From Carposina sasakii (lineage: Eukaryota > Arthropoda > Insecta > Lepidoptera > Carposinidae): a stretch of DNA of 64,000 nucleotides. Location: NCBI GenBank assembly GCA_014607495.2, contig CP053153.1, positions 15,190,001 through 15,254,000 on the forward strand, given 5' to 3'. Below the pieces are notes generated by a model. That model saw only the letters and a program-made list of their open reading frames with translations, did no database searches and was not told the DNA's origin. A program made the translations under genes and the position numbers. Shown one piece after another: positions 31,870 through 42,545 of the stretch (its first letter is position 1; each line of letters opens with the position of its first letter).

Positions 31870-34800
31870 ATGGAAAAAATAAATCAACTACTTAGTATGC
31901 AAGATGATAGATTTAGTCAGATTAAAACTGCACAAATTAATTATCATAAATCACCGAAGACGAGAATCGTATTAAGTTATATAGATACGCGTTTAGAAAC
32001 GTTGGAGAAAACTTGGCAATCATTTAGATCAACTCACGATCAACTCATAGCTTATATCCCTAAAGAACAAAGAAGCGCTTTGGGTTATTTTGCGGATGAT
32101 GTCTATTTTGAATGCGAGGAGATATACATAACCTATAAAAGTGAATTAAAAACAAAGTTAGCTGAACTTATGCTTGCCGATAACACGAAATCGCAAATTA
32201 TATCACAAAACAAAACTACATCTGCGGAGATCAAATTACCGAGAATAAATATACCTACCTTTTCTGGCAAATATACTGACTGGCCGTCGTTTCACGACTT
32301 ATTTAATTCGATTATTCATACAAATTCAACATTAGATAATGTACAAAAATTACATTACTTGAAATCTAGTTTGACTGGAGAAGCTGAACAGCTGTTGAAA
32401 CCTATATCTATAACTAGTCAAAATTATGATCTGGCTTGGAAAACATTACTTAATCGTTACAATAACAAAAAATACATATCAAATTGCATCTTTAAGAGAC
32501 TTTTTGGGATTAAAAATATATCTAATGAATCTGCATTATTTATAAAACAACTCTTGGATACTACAAATGAATGTTTGAATTCATTAAAGAATCTTGGTCT
32601 AGAGGTCAACCATTGGGATGCGATCATTATTTATATGACAGTTTCAAAATTAGACACAGAATCTCTTAGATTATGGGAACAACATATTTCTTCAGAGGGC
32701 AATGAATTTACTGAATATGACACATTGAAACAATTTTTAGAAACCAGATTTAGAACTTTAGAGATGGTTGAAAATACACAAAAACCCAACAAACCTAAGA
32801 CATTTCACGCCTCTGTAGAAACAGCTAGATGTGCGTTCTGTAAGGAAAATCATCATATTTACCAATGTAGTCAGTTTGCAAAACAGTCATATAAAGATAG
32901 AACTGAATTTGTACAAAATAATAATCTGTGCTTTAATTGCCTCATACCGAATCATATGGCATATAAATGTTTGCGAAATACATCTTGCCGCATCTGCCAG
33001 AAAAAGCACCATTCATTATTACACCCGGAGAGAAAAGAATCTGTGAAAGAAGATTGTCAAAAAGATCAAAAACAAAACATAGTATCACATTTTGTAAATC
33101 AACCTGGTCAAATATTATTGGCCACCGCACTGGTGGACGTGGCTGCGCGCCATGGTCAGAAACAAGTCTACCGTGCTCTCATTGACCAGGGGTCACAGGC
33201 CTCGTTCGTAACAGAAGATCTGGTTCAGACTTTGAGTTTGAAGAGAGTTAAAATCAACGGCGTGGTCTCGGGATTGAGTGAAGGAAAAACACTTCGTACG
33301 AAGTATATGGTTGAAGTAAACCTGAAGTCTAGATGCAATACAAACTTCACTGTCCTCGTTAAAGCATATGTTCTGAAATCAATAACTAACAACTTACCTA
33401 CACAGCTAATTACAGTATCTAACTGGCCTGAGATAGAGAGTATTACATTAGCAGACCCTGGATTTAATTTGCCAAATAAAATCCATATACTGCTAGGCGC
33501 CGATGTGTATAGTAAAATCATAGATACTGGATTACTGAAGAGTCCAACTGGGATTATAGCACAGAGTACACAACTAGGCTGGATTCTATCTGGTGATACT
33601 AGCAACACAAAACCTGAAAAACAAAAAGAAATAATTAGTATGCATTTATGTATGTGTGAAGATAATACACTTAAAAAATTCTGGGAAATAGAAAACGAAA
33701 CATATACTGCTGAAAGAAAGATGACAAAAGAGGAAGAGAGATGTGAAAACATATATAAGAAAACTACAACTAGAATAGATACTGGAAGATACAAAGTCAA
33801 CTTACCTTTCAAAGAAAATATAGTAACACCTGTGAAAAAATGTGGAGAGACAAAGAAAATAGCTATATCTAGATTACAACAACTCGAAAAAAGATTTAAA
33901 TATGATACAAAGCTTAAAGAAGAATATAGTAAAGTTATACAAGAATATCGTGATCTAGGACACATGATAATAGCTAATGAAGACAAAGAAGACGTATTAT
34001 ACTTACCACATCACGCTGTCATAAGAAACGACAAAGATACTACAAAAGTACGAGTAGTGTTCGATGCGTCGGCAAAGGGTTCAAAGGGGTACTCATTAAA
34101 TGACACTTTACTCACTGGACCTACAATACAAAATGATTTACGTACCTTGATTATGGCATGGAGACAACACAAAATAGCAATAGTTAGCGACATTGTAAAA
34201 ATGTATAGACAGATACTTGTGAATGACGAAGATGCTGAGTATCAACGCATAGTTTGGAGAGATGAGCCTGGGGAAGAATTTACAACGTACAAATTACTTA
34301 CCGTCACTTTCGGCACCGCTTCTGCTCCATACTTAGCGGTACGAACTCTAACACAAGTTGCAGAAGATGAAGGTCACAAATATCCTGAAACAGCTGAAAT
34401 AATAAAAAGCTCCTTCTACATGGATGATTTGATGACAGGAAGCTATGATGAACAACATGCTATTCAAATTTATAAAGAAATCACTGAAATATTGCAAAAA
34501 GGCGGATTCGAATTGCAAAAGTGGTCAAGTAATTCTGATAGTTTTCTAGAAAGGATAACACAAACAAAAGAAAAGACACAACAATTTGAGATAAAGTTTG
34601 ATAAGATAATAAAAATACTAGGGTTATCATGGGATAGGGTTGATGACAAATTTAAATTTTCTGTAAAATTACCTGATGCTCCAACTTTAATAACTAAACG
34701 AAGTGTGTTGTCTGAAGTAGCACGCTTATTTGATCCCTTCGGGTGGCTATCGCCAACAATCATTAAAGCTAAAATCCTTATTCAAAAGCTTTGGATGTGT

Positions 34801-36981
34801 CCGACAGAGTGGGACGAACCGTTGGCATCCGAACTGCGAGAAGAATGGCTATCATATCGAGAACAACTATCTGAACTTCATAACGTTAGAATAGATAGAT
34901 GGATAAGAACCCACCCAAACAATGATTTTGTTGAAATACATGGGTTCGCTGACGCTTCTACTTCAGCATATGCTGCTGTTCTTTATGTGCGAGTAGTAGA
35001 AGAAGATGATGTTCATGTTACAATACTAACTAGTAAAACTAAGGTAGCACCATTAAAACAAATTTCGGTTGCTCGATTAGAGTTGTGCGCAGCAGTTTTG
35101 CTATCTAAATTGCTTTGTGAAGCTGCTAGTATATTAAAAATACCTAAAAATCAAATTTATGCGTACACTGATTCGATGATCGTTCTGGCGTGGATAGAGG
35201 CCCAACCAATACGATGGCAAACATTCGTCGCCAACCGCGTGACTGAAATACAAAACAACATTAATCATGATAGATGGAACCACGTAGCTTCGGAAGATAA
35301 CCCAGCAGATCTTGCGTCGCGAGGAGTCGACCCTGTAGAACTGAAGACAAAGACAATATGGTGGAAGGGACCTGAATGGTTACAGAAAATATCCATAGAC
35401 ATAAAGAAAAGGGTAGTACCGGAAACAAACTTAGAAGAACGAAGACAACATACAAAAGTATTTCATTATGAAGTAGAAAAGTATATTTGGGAAGATTTTT
35501 CGTCATTAAATAAATTGATAAGAGTACTGAGTCAATGTCGAAGATATTTTCATTGGAAGAAAGTCAGAGAAGAAAAACGTACTTACCTTACATCCGAAGA
35601 GTTGAGACTAACATTAAACACATGCATTAGACAGACACAAGAACAAGCATTTGAAGAAGAAATTAACGATCTGAAAGAGAAAGGAAAGTTAAAATACAGA
35701 AGTAAATTAATAACATTAGCACCTTACCTGGACGAGAATGGCCTCCTGCGTGTTGGTGGTCGATTACAAGCTGCAAATATATCATATGACAGCAAACATC
35801 CAATCATACTTCCAAATACAAGTCATTTAACAACGTTGATAGTAAAAGATGCACACATGAAGTTGTTACATGGTGGTATTGCATTGCTAATGAATTACTT
35901 GCGCAGTCGTTACTGGATTATAAGCCTGAAGCCTTTAGTAAAGAAATGCTTCCGACAATGCACTGTTTGTATACGACACAAAGCCATAACATCGCAACCA
36001 CAGATGGGAGAGCTTCCGAGTGTAAGAGTAAATCCCGGAAGACCTTTCGAAACGAGTGGCGTCGATTTTGCTGGACCCATACAGATGCGCGTATCAAAGG
36101 GTAGAGGTCAAAAATCATTCAAGGGCTATATTGCTCTCTTTATATGTTTAAAAACAAGGGCGATTCACCTTGAAGCTGTGAGTGACTTGACCACCCAAGG
36201 GTTTATCGCAGCGTATCGCCGATTTATATCACGCCGTGGACATTGCTCGGAATTATGGAGCGATAATGGATTAAACTTTGTTGGTGCAGCGAAAGAATTA
36301 ACCCAACGATTGAATGAGAGTATAAATAATGTAGCGAAAGAAGTTGCAGAGTTAATAGCCAATGACGGCACAACCTGGCATTTTATACCTCCTAGAGCAC
36401 CCAATTTTGGTGGGATTTGGGAATCTGGAGTTAAATCAGTTAAAGGGCATTTAATTAAGTCGATTGGAGATTCGACCTTAACCTTTGAAGAGATGACGAC
36501 TTTGTTAAGTCAAATCGAGGCATGTCTCAATTCACGCCCGCTAAGTCAATTGAGTGAACACCCTGATGATTTAGCTCCTCTAACACCTGCACATTTTTTG
36601 GTTGGGGGACCCTTAGTTACTATTCCTGAAAAAATTGATACAAACGAAGTGATAAGTCCTTTGCACAGATGGAGAATGATTCAAAAAATGATGAAAAATT
36701 TCTGGGACAGATGGTCTAAGGAATTCCTACATACTTTACAACAGAGACACAAATGGCAAGTTAAAACGAACACACCTAAAATAGGAGATGTTGTAATTAT
36801 TAAAGAAAAGGACTTACCACCTACAAAATGGCTACTAGCGTTAATCACAGATATACATCCTGGTCCAGACAATGAAATAAGAGTAGTAACTCTGAAGACA
36901 AAAAACAGTACACTCAAACGACCGGTATCAAAACTTATATTTTTGCCTAAAGATGAGGATAAGACACCAGTAGATGGTTAA
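31870..36981 (+). CDS. BEL/Pao Gag-Pol polyprotein, intact
   Basis: 1703 codons from ATG 31870 (MEKINQLLSMQDDRF), no internal stop. Domains in order (residues approximate): Gag with the FSGKYTDWPSFHDLFNSII and LTGEAEQLL motifs of the BEL family (130-260); zinc knuckles CAFCKENHHIYQC (320) and CFNCLIPNHMAYKC (355) plus a CRICQKKHH motif; aspartic protease LIDQGSQASFVTEDL (435); RT with VVFDASAKGSKG (730) and YMDDLMTG (850); RNase H with GFADASTSAYAAVLY (1025) and YTDSMIVLAWI (1098); integrase with the HHCC region ending CTVCIRHKA, D of VDFAGPI, D of WSDNGLNF and E of GIWESGVKS (1330-1520); and a C-terminal chromatin/DNA-binding-like end (KWLLALITDIHPG). All enzymatic signatures are present; no envelope gene follows. 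Confidence 0.92.
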   Translation: MEKINQLLSMQDDRFSQIKTAQINYHKSPKTRIVLSYIDTRLETLEKTWQSFRSTHDQLIAYIPKEQRSALGYFADDVYFECEEIYITYKSELKTKLAELMLADNTKSQIISQNKTTSAEIKLPRINIPTFSGKYTDWPSFHDLFNSIIHTNSTLDNVQKLHYLKSSLTGEAEQLLKPISITSQNYDLAWKTLLNRYNNKKYISNCIFKRLFGIKNISNESALFIKQLLDTTNECLNSLKNLGLEVNHWDAIIIYMTVSKLDTESLRLWEQHISSEGNEFTEYDTLKQFLETRFRTLEMVENTQKPNKPKTFHASVETARCAFCKENHHIYQCSQFAKQSYKDRTEFVQNNNLCFNCLIPNHMAYKCLRNTSCRICQKKHHSLLHPERKESVKEDCQKDQKQNIVSHFVNQPGQILLATALVDVAARHGQKQVYRALIDQGSQASFVTEDLVQTLSLKRVKINGVVSGLSEGKTLRTKYMVEVNLKSRCNTNFTVLVKAYVLKSITNNLPTQLITVSNWPEIESITLADPGFNLPNKIHILLGADVYSKIIDTGLLKSPTGIIAQSTQLGWILSGDTSNTKPEKQKEIISMHLCMCEDNTLKKFWEIENETYTAERKMTKEEERCENIYKKTTTRIDTGRYKVNLPFKENIVTPVKKCGETKKIAISRLQQLEKRFKYDTKLKEEYSKVIQEYRDLGHMIIANEDKEDVLYLPHHAVIRNDKDTTKVRVVFDASAKGSKGYSLNDTLLTGPTIQNDLRTLIMAWRQHKIAIVSDIVKMYRQILVNDEDAEYQRIVWRDEPGEEFTTYKLLTVTFGTASAPYLAVRTLTQVAEDEGHKYPETAEIIKSSFYMDDLMTGSYDEQHAIQIYKEITEILQKGGFELQKWSSNSDSFLERITQTKEKTQQFEIKFDKIIKILGLSWDRVDDKFKFSVKLPDAPTLITKRSVLSEVARLFDPFGWLSPTIIKAKILIQKLWMCPTEWDEPLASELREEWLSYREQLSELHNVRIDRWIRTHPNNDFVEIHGFADASTSAYAAVLYVRVVEEDDVHVTILTSKTKVAPLKQISVARLELCAAVLLSKLLCEAASILKIPKNQIYAYTDSMIVLAWIEAQPIRWQTFVANRVTEIQNNINHDRWNHVASEDNPADLASRGVDPVELKTKTIWWKGPEWLQKISIDIKKRVVPETNLEERRQHTKVFHYEVEKYIWEDFSSLNKLIRVLSQCRRYFHWKKVREEKRTYLTSEELRLTLNTCIRQTQEQAFEEEINDLKEKGKLKYRSKLITLAPYLDENGLLRVGGRLQAANISYDSKHPIILPNTSHLTTLIVKDAHMKLLHGGIALLMNYLRSRYWIISLKPLVKKCFRQCTVCIRHKAITSQPQMGELPSVRVNPGRPFETSGVDFAGPIQMRVSKGRGQKSFKGYIALFICLKTRAIHLEAVSDLTTQGFIAAYRRFISRRGHCSELWSDNGLNFVGAAKELTQRLNESINNVAKEVAELIANDGTTWHFIPPRAPNFGGIWESGVKSVKGHLIKSIGDSTLTFEEMTTLLSQIEACLNSRPLSQLSEHPDDLAPLTPAHFLVGGPLVTIPEKIDTNEVISPLHRWRMIQKMMKNFWDRWSKEFLHTLQQRHKWQVKTNTPKIGDVVIIKEKDLPPTKWLLALITDIHPGPDNEIRVVTLKTKNSTLKRPVSKLIFLPKDEDKTPVDG

Positions 36982-37032
36982 TTGTGCTATGATGTGTGTT
37001 TAGAAGAAGAACAGGGTTCTTGGTGGCCGGAA

Positions 37033-37305
37033 TGTTTACACCAACTGCTCATAGATGGCAGCACACGTAACTTTAAAACGCGCTATCGTTAGATGTCTTG
37101 TTCTCCACCGATACAACTCAAATTAATTTCAATACACTGTTCTTTCCTCTATTCCGGTTGTTTCATTTAAAGGCCTCTTGGTACGATACGCCGCAGCCAT
37201 TTGTGTTGCTAGTATCACCAGATAGAATCCAGCCTAGTTGTGTACTCTGTGCTATAATCCCAGTTGGACTCTTCAGTAATCCAGTATCTATGATTTTACT
37301 ATACA
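37033..37305 (+). repeat. BEL right LTR, chimeric
   Basis: 37033-37203 is identical to 31311-31481. 37203-37305 is the reverse complement of 33506-33608 (pol), joined through the shared tetranucleotide tttg (37200-37203). The last bases ataca end in CA, and gcacc follows as target duplication. The normal downstream part of the LTR is missing. Confidence 0.9.
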
Positions 37306-37310
37306 GCACC
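37306..37310. repeat. Target-site duplication, right (gcacc)
   Basis: Same five bases as 31306-31310. It begins at the first base after homology to the inverted pol copy ends. Confidence 0.8.
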
Positions 37311-38954
37311 CTTGACTCAGGAAGAAACATTAATACAAATGAAAACTATATCCGAACGAAAATACATATTCCTAATATTATTACAATAGCCAATTTATAC
37401 GCAGTTTACACAGTCTACAACAATAAAATATCCGCACATAATGGAACGGTACCGTGTGCGGTCTGAATTCAATTTCCGATCCGCTTCTGTTCAAATTTAT
37501 ACCAGAGTTCAGCTCATTCCTTCAATAAAGTAAATTCAAAGGCACATAAATATCGACGGATAAAGTAGCAAAGTGCACAGGTAGTGTTGCGATTTACGCG
37601 CGGATTTCGGCCTGACTTCTGATGCTTTCTGGAGCCCTGGTTAGTGGTTATTGGTTCTTGATAACTTTACTAAGGTCAGGTGGATTTTATAGCTAATTGC
37701 AATTGATTTAGTTGAACAGATCACGTCATTTGAAATTCAAACTTTAATCTCTGATAGTTCTCACTACAGCTCTCGGTCTGTAGTGTAGCCCGTTTAAGCT
37801 TTATTTTGGTTGTGGTAGATATGATAAATTTTGTCATGATAATATTGCCATAGAAAAATAAGTTACTGAATCCTAGGATGACCATCGTGTATTTGCTCAA
37901 CAGATACAAGCCACTCATAATGATGTTCGGACAACATATAAAATAGTTTTCTGATACATAGACAAGACGACTATCTTACTTTGTCCAGGTTCAAATTAGT
38001 ATGTTCATATATGTACATTATTTTCGTAAAGAAAATCATTCATATGTATTTTACAAAAGTGGTAACCATTGAACATAAATGACATGAAGTGTTCAAAACA
38101 AAAATAACTTAAATCTTCTACAGACTCTATTCATATTTTCAAACTCCATCCGTGTAAATTAACTGAAAACACAAATATTCGGGTTTCTTTAGGAAGTTCT
38201 GGCAAAAACATGAGTCTGGTAGTTTTTAATTAGCTTGTTAGCTTTCTGCAACGAGCTCACTCTGCGAGATAATGATGGAAATGTTTTTATTTAATATTTC
38301 GGACGAAACAAGTCGTAATTTTCTCTGAGAGCTGGATCTTTTGATTTGATCGCCTTTCATTGAGTTTATAAAAAGACAACCGATTGCAGTACATACCTAC
38401 TGGGTTTCATATTGCGAGGGTGAAAAGAGGCTTTGAGTTTAAAATAAACATACCTTCTACCGACTGTCCGCTACTTTTCCGCGTTTACTGTAAATAAAAT
38501 GAAAAAAGATGAGTGGTCTGATGCCATAAAAATCTCATAGTTAAGTTTTTTTTCTATATTACTTTATGTAAAGTTAAGTTTCATTATAAAGTGCATTTAA
38601 AATACTGTCTTTTTAAATATACATATTGTATCCGCACAGGAATACCCGAAATGTGTTAGCCAAAACGACAAGATCATAAAGGAAATCCTATAGTCACGAT
38701 TCGCAAAGCGGGGACAAAATATTTTTGTCTGAAAGTCCCAGAAACCATTATAGGTATGTTCAACTATCAAAAGTAAAGAACATCATAAATTTATTCTTAT
38801 ACACACATATTTACTACAAAATTATTTAATGTTTTTTAATTCCTCAAACAATCTCACTTATTTAAAGAAAAAACCCGTCTCCCTAAATATTTTGATACGT
38901 ATCACTCTCACGAAAGACAAATCTAATGATACCTAATGATCTAATCTAATGATT
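37311..38954. other. Unannotated intron sequence right of BEL element
   Basis: No family recognised. The first open frame here is only an extension of the chimeric LTR. Confidence 0.45.
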
Positions 38955-39215
38955 TGACGGCCGATTGGTCTAGTAGGTAGTGACCCTACTTGCGATGCCA
39001 TAGATCCTGGGTGCGAATCCCAGTAGTTGCAAACATTGATATGATGAATATCGATGTTTTTTTAGAGTCATGGATTTTCTATACTTATCTATGTATTTAT
39101 ATACCGTTGCTCAGTACCCATGACACAAGACATTAGGGATCTTAGTGTGGGGCTAGGTTAATGTGTTGTGGTAGTGTGTAAATATTTATTCCTATATATA
39201 TCCCTCCTTCTGTCA
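38955..39215 (+). mobile_element. tRNA-headed SINE family S3 copy 1
   Basis: Head gacggccgattggtctagta then gcgatgcc and the B-box-like gggtgcgaatcccag, body ttgcaaacattgatatgatg to acaagacattagggatctta. About 85 bp upstream of the acceptor of exon 39301-39508. Confidence 0.7.
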
Positions 39216-39300
39216 GTCAGGTAAAAAACTTGACTATTCAAATAATATGTCTGTGCCCATACACCTACTTCTTTAACCCATCACTCAACCTTGTCCCCAG

Positions 39301-39508
39301 GTGGCTTGGATCCACATCGACAGGCAGATGATCCTCACCATCCACCGGCACGTGATCACCAGGCTGGCCAGGTTCAGCGTCTCCCATGACAACGCCATGA
39401 CCTGGCTGCTGCACGTCAGCCAGGTGCAGCAGGAGGACCGAGGGTACTACATGTGCCAGGTCAACACCAATCCCATGATCAGTCAAGTGGGGTACTTGCA
39501 AGTTGTGG
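39301..39508 (+). CDS. DIP/lachesin-like Ig gene, exon 2 (Ig1, C-terminal half)
   Basis: Acceptor ...ccccag ends at 39300 and donor GTAAGT starts at 39509; 208 bp, entering in phase 0 and leaving in phase 1. The translation starts VAWIHIDRQMILTIHRHVIT and continues to DRGYYMCQVNTNPMISQVGY. It holds the Ig core tryptophan, the D-x-G-x-Y-x-C motif with the second Ig1 cysteine, and the QVNT stretch typical of the DIP/Dpr/lachesin branch. The strand that contacts Dpr partners in this family lies here. It joins the preceding exon across a 30.3-kb intron that holds the BEL and gypsy elements. A tRNA-headed SINE begins about 30 bp downstream of the donor. Confidence 0.93.
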
Positions 39509-39535
39509 GTAAGTATTTATAATATTAGGTTATTA

Positions 39536-39880
39536 AGCGGTGATAGTGCAGTGGTTAAGACGTGCACCTTTCAAGCGGTAGGCGTTAGTTCGATCCCAGT
39601 CACGGACCTGTACCAATGAATTTATTTTATGTACAGATTTTAATGTTGCAAAATTGTCACTTAGCTCATGCCTCGGAAAGCACGTAAAATCGTACTGTGC
39701 CTGATCTCTCTCCGGTCGGGTCGGCTTTCCGTCCCATCGGACTATGAGAGTAACGGAATAGAGAGTGCATTTGTGTTTGCGCACACACTTGTGCACTATA
39801 ATATCTCTTGCGTACCTGACCAATCTCCGTAGAGATTGATCGCCTTGGCCGAAATACGGTTGGAAATCATTATCATCATA
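39536..39880 (+). mobile_element. tRNA-headed SINE family S2 copy 1
   Basis: Head gcggtgatagtgcagtggtt then aagacgtgcacc (A-box-like) and agttcgatcccag (B-box-like), then a body with tcggctttccgtcccatcgg and tccgtagagattgatcgcc. Ends in cat/atc repeats. The tRNA-like head indicates a pol III promoter. Confidence 0.75.
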
Positions 39881-41878
39881 ATATTAGGATGCCTTAATTT
39901 GTCACTTCGTCGTCGTTATATTAGTTGCCTTTGATAATATCAGAGTTTTTAGAAAATTGTACTTTAGAGTACCTACTCGTATATAGAATCGTATGTCTTT
40001 GGTCGATTAACAATGTGTACACATTCGGGAAACAAAGCGTGATTTTATGTACATGAGTAAAACTTACGGCCAAAGTCAACGTTTTGCAAACAGTCGTTTA
40101 TACACTCGACTACGGCAAAGCCAAGAGGAAGAAGTGTTTAAGCAGTATCTATCTATGTACTCGTATTTGGTAATAAATAGGATAATAATAATATCGCAGA
40201 TGTTTGAATCTGATCATAGATGGAACTAGGCCTATGATGATTTTGGTAATCATTTATCTGATATACAAAGATTGCAATAGTTACATTTTAGAAAAAAAGA
40301 TTGAGTACGTTCGTGACTTGCATGTTACACAGTTCGTCGACCTCATCAGTTATTTAGTTCTGCAGCAGCTGGTTTTGTTTCCTGCTCCTGAATGCATTTA
40401 TTTTTAATTCAGTAATACGGTTGACGGGAAACTTTATATCTTTGAGAAGAATTCGAACAAGATGTTTTCCAAATCGTATACCAATTTCAATGTCTATATT
40501 AAACGAGGCTGAGGGATCTTTGTTACAATCCTACATCCGGTTCTATTACGCCTACTTAGCGAAGAGATACGCCTTGCCTTTGGCGAGTATAAGCTAGCCT
40601 AGCCATAATAGCCATCAAATGGACAACATTCTGTATTCCTTTTGAGTCGCACCTTCACTGACATAGCTGATAACTGATATTAGAGCTCTCTCAGCCGCTC
40701 AAGGACCTAGTCTCTGGCGAAAACCTCACCAACTTGCACTGGGTAGACTCATGGTTCGATGCCCCCTCGATCCTATGATAATAAGCCGTAAACATACATA
40801 CAATATGATTTATTCCCTTAGCGTCGATTCTCTGATTACTATTTATCCGCATTCTATAGAATTTCTCGTCAATAAATAACTATGAATACATTTTTCAAAT
40901 GTTTGTAAATATTACATACACAATGTGAAAACAGCGGCAATAAAAAGCAACAGCAACAGACAGGCCCTAACAAACAACAGGCGGGGAGCACTTAGTCTTC
41001 TATACGGCCACAGATTGGGCACTTTCAGCCGACTTTTTAAGTGGAAAAACACTGTTTTTAGCTAAATACATTCGCACGTTCACTTTTATTGGTGTTTGAT
41101 TGCTTTTTCCGGGTTTTGTGGTACTCTGCTAGTGTTTTAAATATCTGCGCTGTGGTTTATTGCATATGCTGTGTAATTGATTTTTTAATGGGGCTCCGTG
41201 ATCTGATTTTGAAATAGTTACAGATTGTTGCTGGGTATACAGTTTTGTATAATGAATTTCGGGGTAATTAATATGTCATGTTTACTTTACGTGAATATGA
41301 AGGCTGATAGGGATGAATTAGGAAATGAAAACATGTCGTTGCTAATTGGGGTCATTAATCAAAGGATATGCAATTTAATTAGGCAGTATATACTGCAATG
41401 ACAATGTGCTAATTTGGACAAAAGGTTTACATAGCTATGAACAATAAAAATATCAAACCTAAAATATTGATAATTTTAAATTGTTACAGATTTAATTTAA
41501 ATAAAAGGTGTTAAATATTTCCATTCTTTTCATTTCTATCCTATTATCGTAATACCGTATAAGTACTTACGTAAAGCCTTTAAATATTTCCGTTATTGAC
41601 CATAAAATGTTGCGAAAAACCTATAAACATCTCAACATACATAATGAACAACCAGCACGTTTAATCTTGTCAAATGCGAAGCCTAAAAAATATTCTACTC
41701 TAAGTTTAAAATATATTCGTTGTATTTTCTCAGTAGAGTACAATAAAAAATACTCAAGAATTTGTCTAAAAATGCGACAGCTGTAATCTATTTAGAATGA
41801 CAATATTTTAAGACATGGTTATTCCATTTTGAATGTGACGGTTACTATTTTATTAGACAGGTGATTGAATTACTTTAA
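39881..41878. other. Unannotated intron sequence
   Basis: AT-rich; short open frames near 40047-40407 have no recognisable motif. Confidence 0.45.
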
Positions 41879-42118
41879 GCCGCGTGGTGCCGGCAGAATA
41901 GGATTCGTACCACCCCATATCTGCCCGCGGGTATAGTACGAGGCGATTAAGGGTTTCCGGTAGGTGGGCAGCAGCGCCTCCCGTGTTGAAAACATAGTCC
42001 AAAATAAAAACTGCGGTCACCAACCCGCCTGCCCAGCGTGAGTCTTGTGGCGTGCCCTGGGGGAGGCCTACGTCCAGCAGTGGAATGCAATAAGGCTGAT
42101 GATGATGATGATGATGAT
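41879..42118 (+). mobile_element. SINE-like family R1 copy 3
   Basis: gccgcgtggtgccggcagaa to ggctgatgatgatgatgatg. A block near the middle (gactatgggcaaatacccc) is deleted. Confidence 0.8.
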
Positions 42119-42383
42119 TGAATTACTAATAAATGTGTAAGGAACCATTATATTCGCCAGTAAGCTCATCCTTTACTGCATGGATCTTAATAGGGTAACT
42201 CAAAGAATACTTTAAATGTTCTCCTTTATCGTCGAATTTATTTTGAGGTCTATGATTATTTTATAGGCATATGCAAAAAATGTAGACAGCATGTGTACTG
42301 ATTCGCGGTTAAATGAAAACTAATACGAATTTGTCACAAGTTATACATGGTCTGCCAAAAATAATACATAACCTTACCCCCAG

Positions 42384-42545
42384 TTCCACCTAACATTCTC
42401 GACGAGGAAAGCACGCAGTCAGCAGTGGCGGTGAGGGAGAACCAAAACATCAGCCTGGTCTGCAAAGCGGACGGGTTTCCTGCGCCCAAGATCATGTGGC
42501 GGAGGGAGGATGGCCAGCCCATCTCCGTGGACAAGAGGAAAAAAG
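42384..42545 (+). CDS. DIP/lachesin-like Ig gene, exon 3 (Ig2, first part)
   Basis: Acceptor ccccag ends at 42383 and donor GTACGTG starts at 42546; 162 bp, phase 1 to phase 1. After the split valine codon it encodes PPNILDEEST, then VRENQNISLVCKADGFPAPK and IMWRREDGQP. This is the first half of Ig2 with its first cysteine (LVCKADGFP) and the core tryptophan of the MWRRED motif, a hallmark of the DIP/lachesin group. NIS is a potential N-glycosylation site. The VPP linker joins Ig1 to Ig2. The predicted coding is uninterrupted. Confidence 0.93.

Larger units (their letters stand above)
31311..37305 (+). mobile_element. BEL/Pao LTR retrotransposon with chimeric right LTR
   Basis: Begins tgtttacaccaactgctcat at 31311. 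The same 171 bp recur at 37033-37203 without a difference. A 5-bp duplication gcacc flanks the element (31306-31310 and 37306-37310), the length expected for BEL/Pao. The interior has one long intact ORF (31870-36981). A purine-rich ggtggccggaa precedes the right LTR (polypurine tract position). After 37203 the right LTR is replaced by an inverted 103-bp piece of pol. Identical LTR parts and an unbroken ORF indicate a very young insertion. Confidence 0.92.

Noticed and set aside
33225..33986. 253-codon minus-strand open frame inside the BEL ORF
   Set aside because: Shadow of the coding strand; the + strand carries all BEL motifs.
37098..37466. 122-codon + strand open frame beginning in the BEL right LTR
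   Set aside because: It is a chance frame through the LTR and the inverted pol piece; its similarity to the 33225-33986 shadow only reflects the inversion.
39540..39605. tRNA-like sequence with A- and B-box-like strings
   Set aside because: No full cloverleaf and it is fused to a SINE body; it is the SINE head, not a tRNA gene. The same holds for 38955-39020 and 27175-27240.
39533..39823. Minus-strand open frame similar to one at 21902-22291
   Set aside because: Both are frames through the S2 SINE, not genes.
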